From positions 1 to 7,172 of the forward strand of contig JAFGJA010000578.1 of assembly GCA_016929355.1 (NCBI GenBank): DNA of 7,172 bases, read 5' to 3'. A program made the translations under genes and the position numbers. Shown here piece by piece: positions 1 through 5,352 of this stretch. Positions within the stretch are counted from its first letter, which is position 1. Each line of letters opens with the position of its first letter. The notes below the pieces were generated by a model. The model worked only from the letters and a program-made list of their open reading frames with translations, searched no databases and was not told the origin of the DNA. This stretch comes from Anaerolineae bacterium (GTDB lineage Bacteria > Chloroflexota > Anaerolineae > Aggregatilineales > Aggregatilineaceae).

Positions 1-2
1 AA

Positions 3-1259
3 GCGAGTCTCAATGCGATTCAGGAGCGCCCCTGGTTGGGTTATGGTCCGGCGACCTTCCGGCAGGTCTTCGCATGGTATATGCCGCCGGAGTTGGCCCC
101 GTTTGGTGGCGCGGCGGCGCTTGGGGGGCGGATGCATAATGTCTATCTCGAAGTCGTGTTGGAGAGCGGCCTGATCGGGTTGGTGGCGTATGGGGCGCTG
201 CTGATGGCGATAGTGACTCCCTTACTGAGATTTGATTCACCCCGGATTGTCAGAAAGGCGCAATGTAATGATCGGCCTCACCCCCCAGCCCCCTCTCCAT
301 TCGAAATGGATGTTGTTGACGAACTCGTTTCGCAGGTTTCTGTAGGGGCGACTTTGCAAAGTCGCCCAGGGAGGGTTTGCAAACTCTCCCCTACGAAAAT
401 CAGGTTCGCCAACAGTATCGCAATGGAGAGCGAAGCAACCAGAGGAATGCGCCCCGATGCCAATATCATCTTGCGCGCGGCGATCCTGGCGGCGCTGGTG
501 GCGAATCTGGTCAACAACCTGTTTTCGTTTGAATCGACCACGACGACACTGTTATTCTGGACATTGGCGGGCATGGCCCACGCCGAAACGCACCCATCAC
601 CACCGGACTCCGCACCGCGTTACCCGCGTTTAGGCTGGATCGTGGCGGTGGTCGGGATCGGGTTAGCGGGCTGGCTGGTCGTGCCGGATATGCTGGCGCA
701 GCGCGGCGAACAGTTAGCGAGGGATGAGCGCTGGTCGGAGGCGGTGGATTGGTTCGAGACAGCGATTGATGTCGCACCCACCCCGGAGATGTTCTCTGAT
801 GCGCTCGGAACTACCTACGCGACCTGGGCCACGCAAACGCGCGATCCGGCGATCTGGTCACGGGGCGCGGCGGTGTATGCGGCTTTGATCGCTGACCGGG
901 ATCAGGTGGTAGCTTATTATACGCAGCGCGGCGTGTATCTGCGGCGCTGGTATGCCATGCAGCGCGATCCCCTGATCGCGGAGCAAGCGCTCACCACCTA
1001 TACCGCCGCCATCCGTTTGAGTCCGCGCGATCCCGATCTCTGGCTGGATCGCGGCCTGGTGTGGCTTGATATGGACAATTTTGCGGGGGCACTTAGCGAT
1101 TTTGACGAGGCGAACCGCCTGCGCGACAATTACGCGCGGTATTATGGTGCGATGTCACTTTATGCGCTCGAAATGGGCGATCAAGCGGCGGCAGCAGCGT
1201 GGAATGAACGCGCGATCCAGGCGCAGCAGGCATGGAATGATTGGGTCTGGCGGCGTTAG
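3..1259 (+). CDS. O-antigen ligase/polymerase-like membrane protein with C-terminal TPR region (5' end outside window)
   Basis: This is the C-terminal part of a Wzy_C-type (O-antigen ligase/polymerase superfamily) inner-membrane protein, a family that joins lipid-linked glycans or polymerises repeat units on the periplasmic side. The frame is open to the left edge and reads ERPWLGYGPATF, a typical stretch before the ligase loop, so the real start lies upstream. Counting residues from the TTG at 36, the family motif HNVYLEVVLESGLIGL is at 34-49 and continues into a membrane helix to about 64. Further helices are at about 147-164, 170-181 and 199-216. The soluble tail (about 225-407) has TPR-like units, for example around 232-247, 320-345 and 347-360. 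Residues about 66-137 do not resemble the family; they are encoded largely by a palindromic repeat inserted in frame (see 268-430). Family assignment is firm; ligase versus polymerase cannot be decided. Confidence 0.85.
   Translation, partial: ASLNAIQERPWLGYGPATFRQVFAWYMPPELAPFGGAAALGGRMHNVYLEVVLESGLIGLVAYGALLMAIVTPLLRFDSPRIVRKAQCNDRPHPPAPSPFEMDVVDELVSQVSVGATLQSRPGRVCKLSPTKIRFANSIAMESEATRGMRPDANIILRAAILAALVANLVNNLFSFESTTTTLLFWTLAGMAHAETHPSPPDSAPRYPRLGWIVAVVGIGLAGWLVVPDMLAQRGEQLARDERWSEAVDWFETAIDVAPTPEMFSDALGTTYATWATQTRDPAIWSRGAAVYAALIADRDQVVAYYTQRGVYLRRWYAMQRDPLIAEQALTTYTAAIRLSPRDPDLWLDRGLVWLDMDNFAGALSDFDEANRLRDNYARYYGAMSLYALEMGDQAAAAAWNERAIQAQQAWNDWVWRR
268..430. repeat. Palindromic repeat element inserted in frame within the ligase-like gene
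   Basis: The element begins ATGATCGGCCTCACCCCCC and shares its first part with the intergenic repeat at 4056-4170. Positions 276-310 match the reverse complement of 4135-4168 except for one extra C and one G/A change. The rest is a nested inverted repeat: CTCTCCATT at 293-301 with AATGGAGAG at 422-430 (9/9), 314-324 with 404-414 (10/11), and GTAGGGG at 342-348 with CCCCTAC at 388-394 (7/7). Two palindromes with TTTGCAAA centres sit at the core. The right arm lacks the GGGGTGAGG end seen in the other copy, so this copy looks truncated on the right. There is no stop codon in the ligase frame. True insertion limits are uncertain and could span about 231-446. Confidence 0.8.
341..395. repeat. Core double hairpin of the repeat element
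   Basis: Two adjacent palindromes lie inside a GTAGGGG/CCCCTAC pair. The first, 346-367, is a perfect 22-bp palindrome (GGGCGACTTTG and its complement). The second, 369-390, is a 22-bp palindrome with one G-T wobble. Both are centred on TTTGCAAA (353-360 and 376-383). Such paired stem-loops are typical of small non-autonomous dispersed repeats. Translated in the host frame, this piece gives roughly VGATLQSRPGRVCKLSPT in the ligase-like protein. Confidence 0.8.
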
Positions 1260-1324
1260 GGGTGGATGCCGCCCCGCGCTTACCCTCTGATAAGCTGACA
1301 ATTAGTATATTTTCGCCTTATCTA

Positions 1325-1352
1325 TTGACAAGAAAAGTCGTGTCAGTATAAT
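1325..1352 (+). promoter_or_regulatory. Consensus sigma70-type promoter for the carbamoyltransferase operon
   Basis: A perfect -35 box TTGACA (1325-1330) and a perfect -10 box TATAAT (1347-1352) are separated by 16 bp, in the AT-rich gap after the ligase gene. Transcription would start near 1359-1362, about 45 bases before the ATG at 1404. No other promoter is needed for the three genes downstream, because the gaps between them are short. Confidence 0.85.
1326..1345. promoter_or_regulatory. Candidate operator: TGACA-N10-TGTCA inverted repeat over the promoter
   Basis: TGACA (1326-1330, part of the -35 box) and TGTCA (1341-1345, just before the -10 box) form an inverted repeat with a 10-bp gap. 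A third TGACA copy is at 1296-1300, 30 bp (about three helical turns) upstream of the first. A dimeric repressor could bind here and block RNA polymerase. The half-sites are short and one belongs to the -35 consensus, so chance is a real alternative. Confidence 0.3.
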
Positions 1353-1365
1353 CGTTTCGGCATTG

Positions 1366-1385
1366 TGGCGTCAGACTCGACGCCA
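1366..1385 (+). promoter_or_regulatory. 5'-UTR hairpin upstream of the 76-aa gene
   Basis: TGGCGTC (1366-1372) and GACGCCA (1379-1385) form a perfect 7-bp stem with a 6-base loop. It would sit near the very 5' end of the predicted transcript and 8 bases before the ribosome-binding sequence. It has no U-tract, so it is not a terminator; protecting the mRNA 5' end or tuning translation are the likely roles (inference). Confidence 0.5.
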
Positions 1386-1393
1386 GTTAGTGA

Positions 1394-1399
1394 TGAGGG
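1394..1399 (+). promoter_or_regulatory. Ribosome-binding site that decides the start at 1404
   Basis: TGAGGG lies 4 bases before the ATG at 1404. An in-frame GTG at 1365 would extend the protein by 13 residues, but it sits only a few bases after the predicted transcription start, has no ribosome-binding sequence on the transcript and overlaps the hairpin. The ATG at 1404 is therefore preferred. Confidence 0.65.
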
Positions 1400-1403
1400 T
1401 CCC

Positions 1404-1634
1404 ATGTCTGAAATTGGTCGTATTGCCTGGAATCGATGGAAAATTCTGGGCGAAGCTTTTGGTGATTTTCAAGGGCGGTTGTTCGCTGTCCTATTTTATT
1501 TCACCATCTTCGCCCCATTTGCAATAGGCGCTCGCTTGTTCAGCGATCCGCTTCATTTACGTAAACGTATGCCCAACTGGTTGGACCGTACCCCGGTTAG
1601 CACCAGCCTGGAAGACGCGCGGAGGCAATTCTAA
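1404..1634 (+). CDS. Small single-pass membrane protein, first gene of the carbamoyltransferase operon
   Basis: This is a 76-residue protein. A basic, amphipathic N-terminus (about 1-25) is followed by one hydrophobic segment (about 26-46, rich in F, A and I) and a soluble tail with SDPLHLRKR at 47-55 and a C-terminal EDARRQF. From memory, similar small proteins ending in ARRQF/Y lie beside carbamoyltransferase genes in other bacteria; I cannot name a family. The stop is 3 bases before the carbamoyltransferase ATG, and the GGAGG serving that gene (1621-1625) lies inside this gene's 3' end, so the two are probably translationally coupled. By context it may anchor or position the carbamoyltransferase at the membrane (inference). 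The residue pattern and the strong upstream promoter make it a convincing gene. Confidence 0.8.
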   Translation: MSEIGRIAWNRWKILGEAFGDFQGRLFAVLFYFTIFAPFAIGARLFSDPLHLRKRMPNWLDRTPVSTSLEDARRQF

Positions 1635-1637
1635 CGT

Positions 1638-3437
1638 ATGGATATTTTAGGTGTCTCCTGTTTTTATCACGATTCGGCGGCGGTGCTGCTGCGCGATGGT
1701 GAAATTGTGGCCGCCTCACAGGAAGAGCGGCTGACGCGCAAAAAACACGACAGTGGGTTCCCCGAACGCGCTATTAATTTCTGCCTGGAACGCGGCGGGA
1801 TCAAAGGGCCGGACCTGGATTATGTCGTGTTCTATGAAAAACCGATGGTTAAGGTCGGGCGTATTTTGCAGACCGCATTGGGCACGTTCCCGCGCTCCTG
1901 GGATTTCTGGCGCGAGGCGATCACGTCCTATATTGGCTCAGACGGGAAGTTCTGGATCAAGAAATACCTCCAGGATCACCTCGGTGTGCGGGCCGATCAG
2001 GTTTTGTTCTGCGATCACCACATGTCGCACGCGGCCAGCGCCTTTTTTGCCTCTCCTTTTGAAGATGCCGCCGTGATGACGATTGACGGTGTGGGGGAAT
2101 GGACCACCACCACCACCGGGATCGCCAAAGGCAGCTTCAACGGTACGGGCGAAAATACCATTAATCTCTTTACCGAACAGCGTTTTCCGCACTCGCTCGG
2201 TTTGCTCTATTCGGCATTTACAGCGTTTTTGGGCTTCCGCGTCAATAACGGCGAATACAAAGTGATGGGGATGTCGCCCTACGGCGATCCGACCTACGTG
2301 GATAAGGTCAGGCAACTGATCACACTCAATGATGACGGTAGTTTCTACCTCAACATGGATTACTTCTCCTATCACCATTCGGCGACGAACAGCTTCAATG
2401 ATAAGTTTATTAAGCTGTTTGGCGAACCGCGTATTCACAGTGAAGAATTCTTCACCGCACGCAGTGATCCAAGCCGGGCCAATGAGCCGGAAGTCGAGCG
2501 CAACCAGTATTACGCCGACATTGCCAAGAGTATCCAGGTTGTGACCGAAGAAGCCCTGGTCAACATGGCGAACGCGCTGCATAAGAAAACCGGCGCGAAG
2601 AACCTCGTCATGGCGGGTGGTGTGGCGCTCAACAGTGTGGCGAACTACAAGATTTTGACCGAAACGCCGTATGAGGATGTCTACATCCAACCGGCGGCGG
2701 GTGATGATGGTGGCGCGCTTGGCGCGGCGCTGTGGGCCTATCACATGGTACTGGGCAAACCCCGTAAGCTTGTTATGAAGGACGCCTATCTTGGTCAGGA
2801 TTTCACGGACGACGAAATTCGTGTTTTCCTCGAAAGCAACAACATCCCCTACCAGTACTTCGAAGACGAAGACAAGATGGTCGATTTCATTACTGACCAG
2901 ATCATCGATCAGAAAGTCGTGTCGATCTTCCAGGGCCGGTTTGAATGGGGGCCGCGCGCCTTGGGCAACCGGAGTATTCTGGCTGATCCGCGCCGCGCTG
3001 AGATGAAAGATATTGTCAACCGCAAGATCAAGTTCCGCGAACCATTCCGGCCCTTTGCACCAGTTGTTTTGGCCGAACGCGCAGCCGAATATTTTGATTA
3101 CCCCAATGTCGAAACCGCGATGCTGCCGCGCTTTATGCTGGCGGTGAGTCCTGTGCCGGAAGATAAACGCGACGTGGCGAAAGCGACTACGCACGAAGGC
3201 GGGACCGGGCGCTTGCAGACGATTGATAAAGAAACCAACCCGCGTTATTACAAACTGGTCGAGCGGTTCGGTGAAGCAACTGGCGTGCCGATCCTGATCA
3301 ACACATCGTTCAACCTGCGCGGTGAACCGATTGTTAGCTCCCCGGCGGATGCCTGGAAGACCTTCAGCAACAGTGGGATCGACTGGCTAATGCTGGAAAA
3401 GTTCGTAGTCGGCAAATCATCAAACGACGAGTCATAG
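1638..3437 (+). CDS. O-carbamoyltransferase, NodU/CmcH/SxtI/TobZ family
   Basis: This is a 599-residue cytoplasmic enzyme of the family that makes carbamoyl-adenylate from carbamoyl phosphate and ATP, then moves the carbamoyl group to a hydroxyl of a sugar, antibiotic or toxin. The N-terminal Kae1-like ASKHA domain begins with MDILGVSCFYHDSAAVL; it has HHMSH at 127-131 (H127 and H131 match the metal-binding HxxxH), TIDGVGEW at 148-155, NNGEYKVMGMSPYG at 203-216, GGVALN at 327-332 and GDDGGALGAA at 355-364. The C-terminal YrdC-like domain has WGPRALGNRSILADPR at 437-452, FREPFRPFAP at 466-475 and LINTSFNLRGEP at 553-564. Length and motifs are complete, with no damage. GGAGG at 1621-1625 is 12 bases from the ATG, a long spacing, so coupling to the upstream gene is likely. 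The acceptor is unknown; a glycan is favoured because of the ligase-like gene next to it. Confidence 0.95.
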   Translation: MDILGVSCFYHDSAAVLLRDGEIVAASQEERLTRKKHDSGFPERAINFCLERGGIKGPDLDYVVFYEKPMVKVGRILQTALGTFPRSWDFWREAITSYIGSDGKFWIKKYLQDHLGVRADQVLFCDHHMSHAASAFFASPFEDAAVMTIDGVGEWTTTTTGIAKGSFNGTGENTINLFTEQRFPHSLGLLYSAFTAFLGFRVNNGEYKVMGMSPYGDPTYVDKVRQLITLNDDGSFYLNMDYFSYHHSATNSFNDKFIKLFGEPRIHSEEFFTARSDPSRANEPEVERNQYYADIAKSIQVVTEEALVNMANALHKKTGAKNLVMAGGVALNSVANYKILTETPYEDVYIQPAAGDDGGALGAALWAYHMVLGKPRKLVMKDAYLGQDFTDDEIRVFLESNNIPYQYFEDEDKMVDFITDQIIDQKVVSIFQGRFEWGPRALGNRSILADPRRAEMKDIVNRKIKFREPFRPFAPVVLAERAAEYFDYPNVETAMLPRFMLAVSPVPEDKRDVAKATTHEGGTGRLQTIDKETNPRYYKLVERFGEATGVPILINTSFNLRGEPIVSSPADAWKTFSNSGIDWLMLEKFVVGKSSNDES

Positions 3438-3457
3438 GTATTTGAGAGAGTCATTCC

Positions 3458-3670
3458 ATGTCTGAGCAACCTGTTAACACTGAAAATCGTCCGGGGATGT
3501 TGAGCGGCCTCAAAACCCGTTTCGGCATTTTGGGGGAACTGTTCGCATTTTTGTGGGCGGCCAAAATGTGGTGGCTCATCCCGATGGTGATTGCCCTGGT
3601 CGTCTTCGCGCTGCTGATCGTCTTGGGTTCAGCCAGTGGTGGCGGCCCGTTGATCTACACCTTGTTCTAA
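3458..3670 (+). CDS. DUF5989-like small membrane protein (SxtK-like neighbour of carbamoyltransferase)
   Basis: This is a 70-residue protein with a polar N-terminus (1-20), the segment LGELFAFLWAAKMWWLIP at 25-42, a transmembrane helix at about 38-58, and the ending GGPLIYTLF. The pattern 'E-L-x-x-F-L ... K-x-W-W-L-x-P ... hydrophobic ... PxIYTLF' is what I recall for the DUF5989 family, which is repeatedly found just after NodU/SxtI-type carbamoyltransferases. The start is supported by GAGAGAG at 3444-3450, 7 bases upstream; the gap from the carbamoyltransferase stop is 20 bases. It has an N-terminal extension of about 20 residues relative to the core; an internal ATG at residue 14 is an alternative start but lacks a clear ribosome-binding site. 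Its molecular role is unknown; it is probably a membrane partner of the enzyme (inference). Confidence 0.8.
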   Translation: MSEQPVNTENRPGMLSGLKTRFGILGELFAFLWAAKMWWLIPMVIALVVFALLIVLGSASGGGPLIYTLF

Positions 3671-3698
3671 GCGATACGCTGTCTAGGAGAGAATTTTC

Positions 3699-3992
3699 AT
3701 GAGTGAGTGGCTGATTGCCATCATTATCGGGGCAGCGTTTGGGCTGGTCGTCGGCGCTAAGATTGCGCGCGATTCGAGTGATGCAGAACCGATCCAGGGT
3801 GGCCCACTGGCGGAACTTTTCCACTATCTGGCCGGGGCTGGCCTGTCGGGAATGCTGCCGTTTATCATCGCCGGGATCATCGTGGGTCTGCCGTTCCTGA
3901 AACTGTTCGGTACGGCGGTAGGTTTCCTGGCCCTGACCGCGATCTTCCTGCTGCTCCACGCGAGTTTTGAGCGCGGCGCGGCGACGGCGTAG
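3699..3992 (+). CDS. Unrecognised 97-aa membrane protein, last gene of the carbamoyltransferase operon
   Basis: I do not recognise a family. Helix 1 (about 3-20) is small-residue rich (IIIGAAFGLVVGA) and followed by KIARDSSDAEP, probably a short exposed loop. Helices 2 and 3 (about 53-68 and 72-88) form a close hairpin rich in G, A, I and L. The protein ends in a short charged tail, ERGAATA. It has a strong ribosome-binding site, AGGAGAG at 3685-3691, 7 bases before the ATG, and starts 28 bases after the preceding gene, so it is almost certainly in the same transcript. No cysteine is present and no catalytic motif is visible. The position suggests a third membrane component of the carbamoylation cassette; it does not look like SxtJ as I remember that family. 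Confidence 0.75.
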   Translation: MSEWLIAIIIGAAFGLVVGAKIARDSSDAEPIQGGPLAELFHYLAGAGLSGMLPFIIAGIIVGLPFLKLFGTAVGFLALTAIFLLLHASFERGAATA

Positions 3993-4055
3993 TACATATT
4001 CGCGTAAATCTAATAACTAATGTGAGTCATCCCGAATTTTCAGGGAGACTTGCTG

Positions 4056-4170
4056 ATGATTGGCCTCACCCCCTAAATCCCCCTCTCCCGCCGAGCCGGA
4101 GAGGGGGACTTGATCATACCTATGTCTCCCCCTTTCCATTCCGAATGGAGAGGGGCTGGGGGGTGAGGTT
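4056..4170. repeat. Intergenic palindromic repeat of the 'CCTCACCCCC' type, complete copy
   Basis: This element of about 115 bp has terminal inverted arms: CCTCACCCCC (4064-4073) pairs with GGGGGTGAGG (4159-4168), and the arms extend inward to CTCTCC/GGAGAG with a small mismatch. Inside are two hairpins: CCCCCTCTCC (4079-4088) with GGAGAGGGGG (4098-4107), and a near-perfect palindrome at 4129-4155 centred on ATTCCGAAT. It occupies the gap between the carbamoyltransferase operon and the convergent GH130 gene, where both transcripts end. It carries no credible reading frame. Positions 4135-4168 match, inverted, the left part of the repeat inside the ligase-like gene. No convincing target duplication is seen. 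Confidence 0.85.
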
Positions 4171-4188
4171 AACACAGCAAACGACGTT

Positions 4189-4223
4189 CAACCCAAAGCC
4201 CACCATGTCCGGTGGGCTTGTTG
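4189..4223. terminator. Probable bidirectional rho-independent terminator between convergent genes
   Basis: AAGCCCACC (4196-4204) and GGTGGGCTT (4211-4219) form a perfect 9-bp stem with a 6-base loop. Outer CAAC (4189-4192) and GTTG (4220-4223) can extend it across a 3-base bulge. On the plus strand the stem is followed by GTTGCGTTTAG; on the minus strand by a short T-rich stretch (TTTGGGTTGAA). The site is 9 bases from the GH130 stop codon and about 200 bases past the 97-aa gene. The U-tracts are weak, so efficiency is uncertain, but stem and position are right for both strands. Confidence 0.7.
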
Positions 4224-4232
4224 CGTTTAGGT

Positions 4233-5219
4233 TCACAACTCCGAATTTTGCTTGACGAAATCGATCAAATCATCCACGTAAGCGAAGGCCAGCGCTGTGA
4301 CTGTATCCGCCGCGCCGTAATAGATCGCAAGGCGACCTGTCGCAGCATCCGCTAGCGCCGCGCACGGAAAGGCTACGTTCGGCACATCCCCCACACATTC
4401 GTACAGCGTTTGCGGTGAGAGCAGGTATGGCCCACCGCGATAGAGAACTTTCCAGGGTTCATCAATGTCGAGCAGCGCTGCGCCCATGCTGTACACATAC
4501 CCGTTGCAGGATGTCAGTACGCCGTGATAGATCAACAACCAGCCCTCGGTAGTCTCAATCGGGATCGGTCCCGCGCCGATTTTGGTGCTTTGCCAGGTCC
4601 AGGGCTTGGTTCCCATCACCCAGCGATGTTTGCCCCAATGCACCATATCCGGGCTTTCGCTGTAGAAAATATCGCCAAACGGCGTATGCCCGTTATCGCT
4701 GGGGCGGCTGAACATGGCGTACTGGCCGTTAATTTTGCGCGGGAACAGCACCCCGTTACGGTTGAAGGGCAAATAGGCATTTTCGAGGAAATGGAATGTT
4801 TCGAAATCGTGCGTATAGCCGATGCCAATTGTCGGGCCGTGATAGCCATTGCACCACGTCACATAATAGCGATCTTCCAGCCAGCACACGCGCGGATCGT
4901 AGCGGTGTTCAAAGTTCGCTAATTCGGCGTCGGTAAACTGCCACTCAATCGGATCGGGACCGAGAGTCCAGGTGATCCCATCATCGCTGTGCCCGACATG
5001 CAGGTCCATAATGCGGCGCGTATCGTCGGCCCGAAACACGCCCGCAAATTTGCCGTTATAAGGGACGGCGGCGCTGTTAAAAATACTGTTAGAGGTGGGG
5101 ATCGCATCGCGCGGGATAACGGGATTCTGGCTGTAGCGCCAGATCACCGCATCCGATCCCGCCGGACGATCTTCCCAGGGGATGTTCGGCAACGCATCGC
5201 CAATAATTGTCTGTGCCAT
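4233..5219 (-). CDS. Glycoside hydrolase family 130 enzyme, probable beta-1,4-mannoside phosphorylase
   Basis: This is a 328-residue GH130-type five-bladed propeller enzyme with no signal peptide, so cytoplasmic. Family members split a beta-mannosidic bond with phosphate, releasing alpha-mannose 1-phosphate. YDPRV at 107-111 holds the predicted catalytic acid D108. Residues expected to hold phosphate in characterised phosphorylases all have candidates: R63 (in VFRADD), R154-N155 (in PFNRNG), K213 (in STKIGAGP), H232 (in IYHG) and D305 (in GAADT). This favours a phosphorylase over the phosphate-independent GH130 hydrolases. Length is normal for the family. The start has AAAAGGA 11 bases upstream (5231-5237), a long spacing. 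It is transcribed alone: the next minus-strand gene upstream ends 133 bases away and a promoter lies between. No mannan-degradation or transporter partner is visible here, so the exact substrate is open. Confidence 0.9.
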   Translation of the reverse strand: MAQTIIGDALPNIPWEDRPAGSDAVIWRYSQNPVIPRDAIPTSNSIFNSAAVPYNGKFAGVFRADDTRRIMDLHVGHSDDGITWTLGPDPIEWQFTDAELANFEHRYDPRVCWLEDRYYVTWCNGYHGPTIGIGYTHDFETFHFLENAYLPFNRNGVLFPRKINGQYAMFSRPSDNGHTPFGDIFYSESPDMVHWGKHRWVMGTKPWTWQSTKIGAGPIPIETTEGWLLIYHGVLTSCNGYVYSMGAALLDIDEPWKVLYRGGPYLLSPQTLYECVGDVPNVAFPCAALADAATGRLAIYYGAADTVTALAFAYVDDLIDFVKQNSEL

Positions 5220-5262
5220 GTTTAAGAATGTCCTTTTGGTCTAAAAAAGAGGCTCATGCGCC

Positions 5263-5291
5263 AGTATAGCCGGAGTTTTTTCCCTTGTCGA
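5263..5291 (-). promoter_or_regulatory. Candidate sigma70-type promoter for the GH130 gene
   Basis: Read on the minus strand, TCGACA (5291-5286; one mismatch to TTGACA) is followed after 17 bp by TATACT (5268-5263; one mismatch to TATAAT). Transcription would start near 5256, giving a leader of about 37 bases that includes the ribosome-binding sequence AAAAGGA at 5237-5231. It lies in the gap after the ABC exporter gene, so the GH130 gene can be expressed independently. Confidence 0.6.
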
Positions 5292-5308
5292 TAGACGCGC
5301 CGCAGCAG

Positions 5309-5352
5309 CACACGGGCGAGGTCGAGCGCCAGCGAGGGCGAGGTCGCGTGTG
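5309..5352. repeat. Short direct repeat and inverted ends just after the ABC exporter gene
   Basis: GGGCGAGGTCG occurs twice, at 5314-5324 and 5336-5346, 22 bp apart start to start. The segment is bounded by CACACG (5309-5314) and CGTGTG (5347-5352), which can pair. On the minus strand the structure follows the exporter stop directly but has no T-run, so it is a poor intrinsic terminator. It may be only GC-rich low-complexity sequence. Confidence 0.3.

Noticed and set aside
259..425. CGCAATG occurs at 259-265 and 419-425 and could be a target-site duplication of the in-gene repeat.
   Set aside because: The copies are 160 bp apart, which is not a multiple of three, so simple removal would break the frame that is intact on both sides. 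The right copy also overlaps an arm of the palindrome. A 7-mer match over this distance is easily chance.
278..574. A minus-strand open frame of 98 codons over the repeat.
   Set aside because: It is a shadow made from the palindromic repeat and the antisense of the ligase helices; no ribosome-binding site or family pattern.
1249..1273. GGCGGC/GCCGCC hairpin at the ligase stop codon as a terminator.
   Set aside because: The stem is only 6 bp with a 13-base loop and there is no T-run after it.
1365..1403. GTG at 1365 as the start of the first operon gene.
   Set aside because: It would lie only about 6 bases after the predicted transcription start, inside or next to the leader hairpin; the ATG at 1404 has a proper ribosome-binding site.
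1938..3194. A 418-codon open frame on the minus strand.
   Set aside because: It lies entirely antisense to the well-supported carbamoyltransferase, matches no family I know, and is His/Arg/Val-rich as expected of a shadow frame.
268..4170. A CRISPR array, because related repeats appear twice.
   Set aside because: There are only two copies, in different forms and 3.7 kb apart, without spacers; no cas gene is present.
4032..4249. CCGAATTTT occurs at 4032-4040 and 4241-4249, flanking the intergenic repeat and terminator.
   Set aside because: The second copy is in the conserved reading frame of the GH130 gene end, the copies are not adjacent to the repeat arms, and a 9-bp coincidence within 200 bp is not rare enough.
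4022..4255. An open frame of 77 codons on the plus strand between the convergent genes.
   Set aside because: It consists of the palindromic repeat and the terminator, is proline-rich low-complexity when translated, and overlaps the GH130 3' end.
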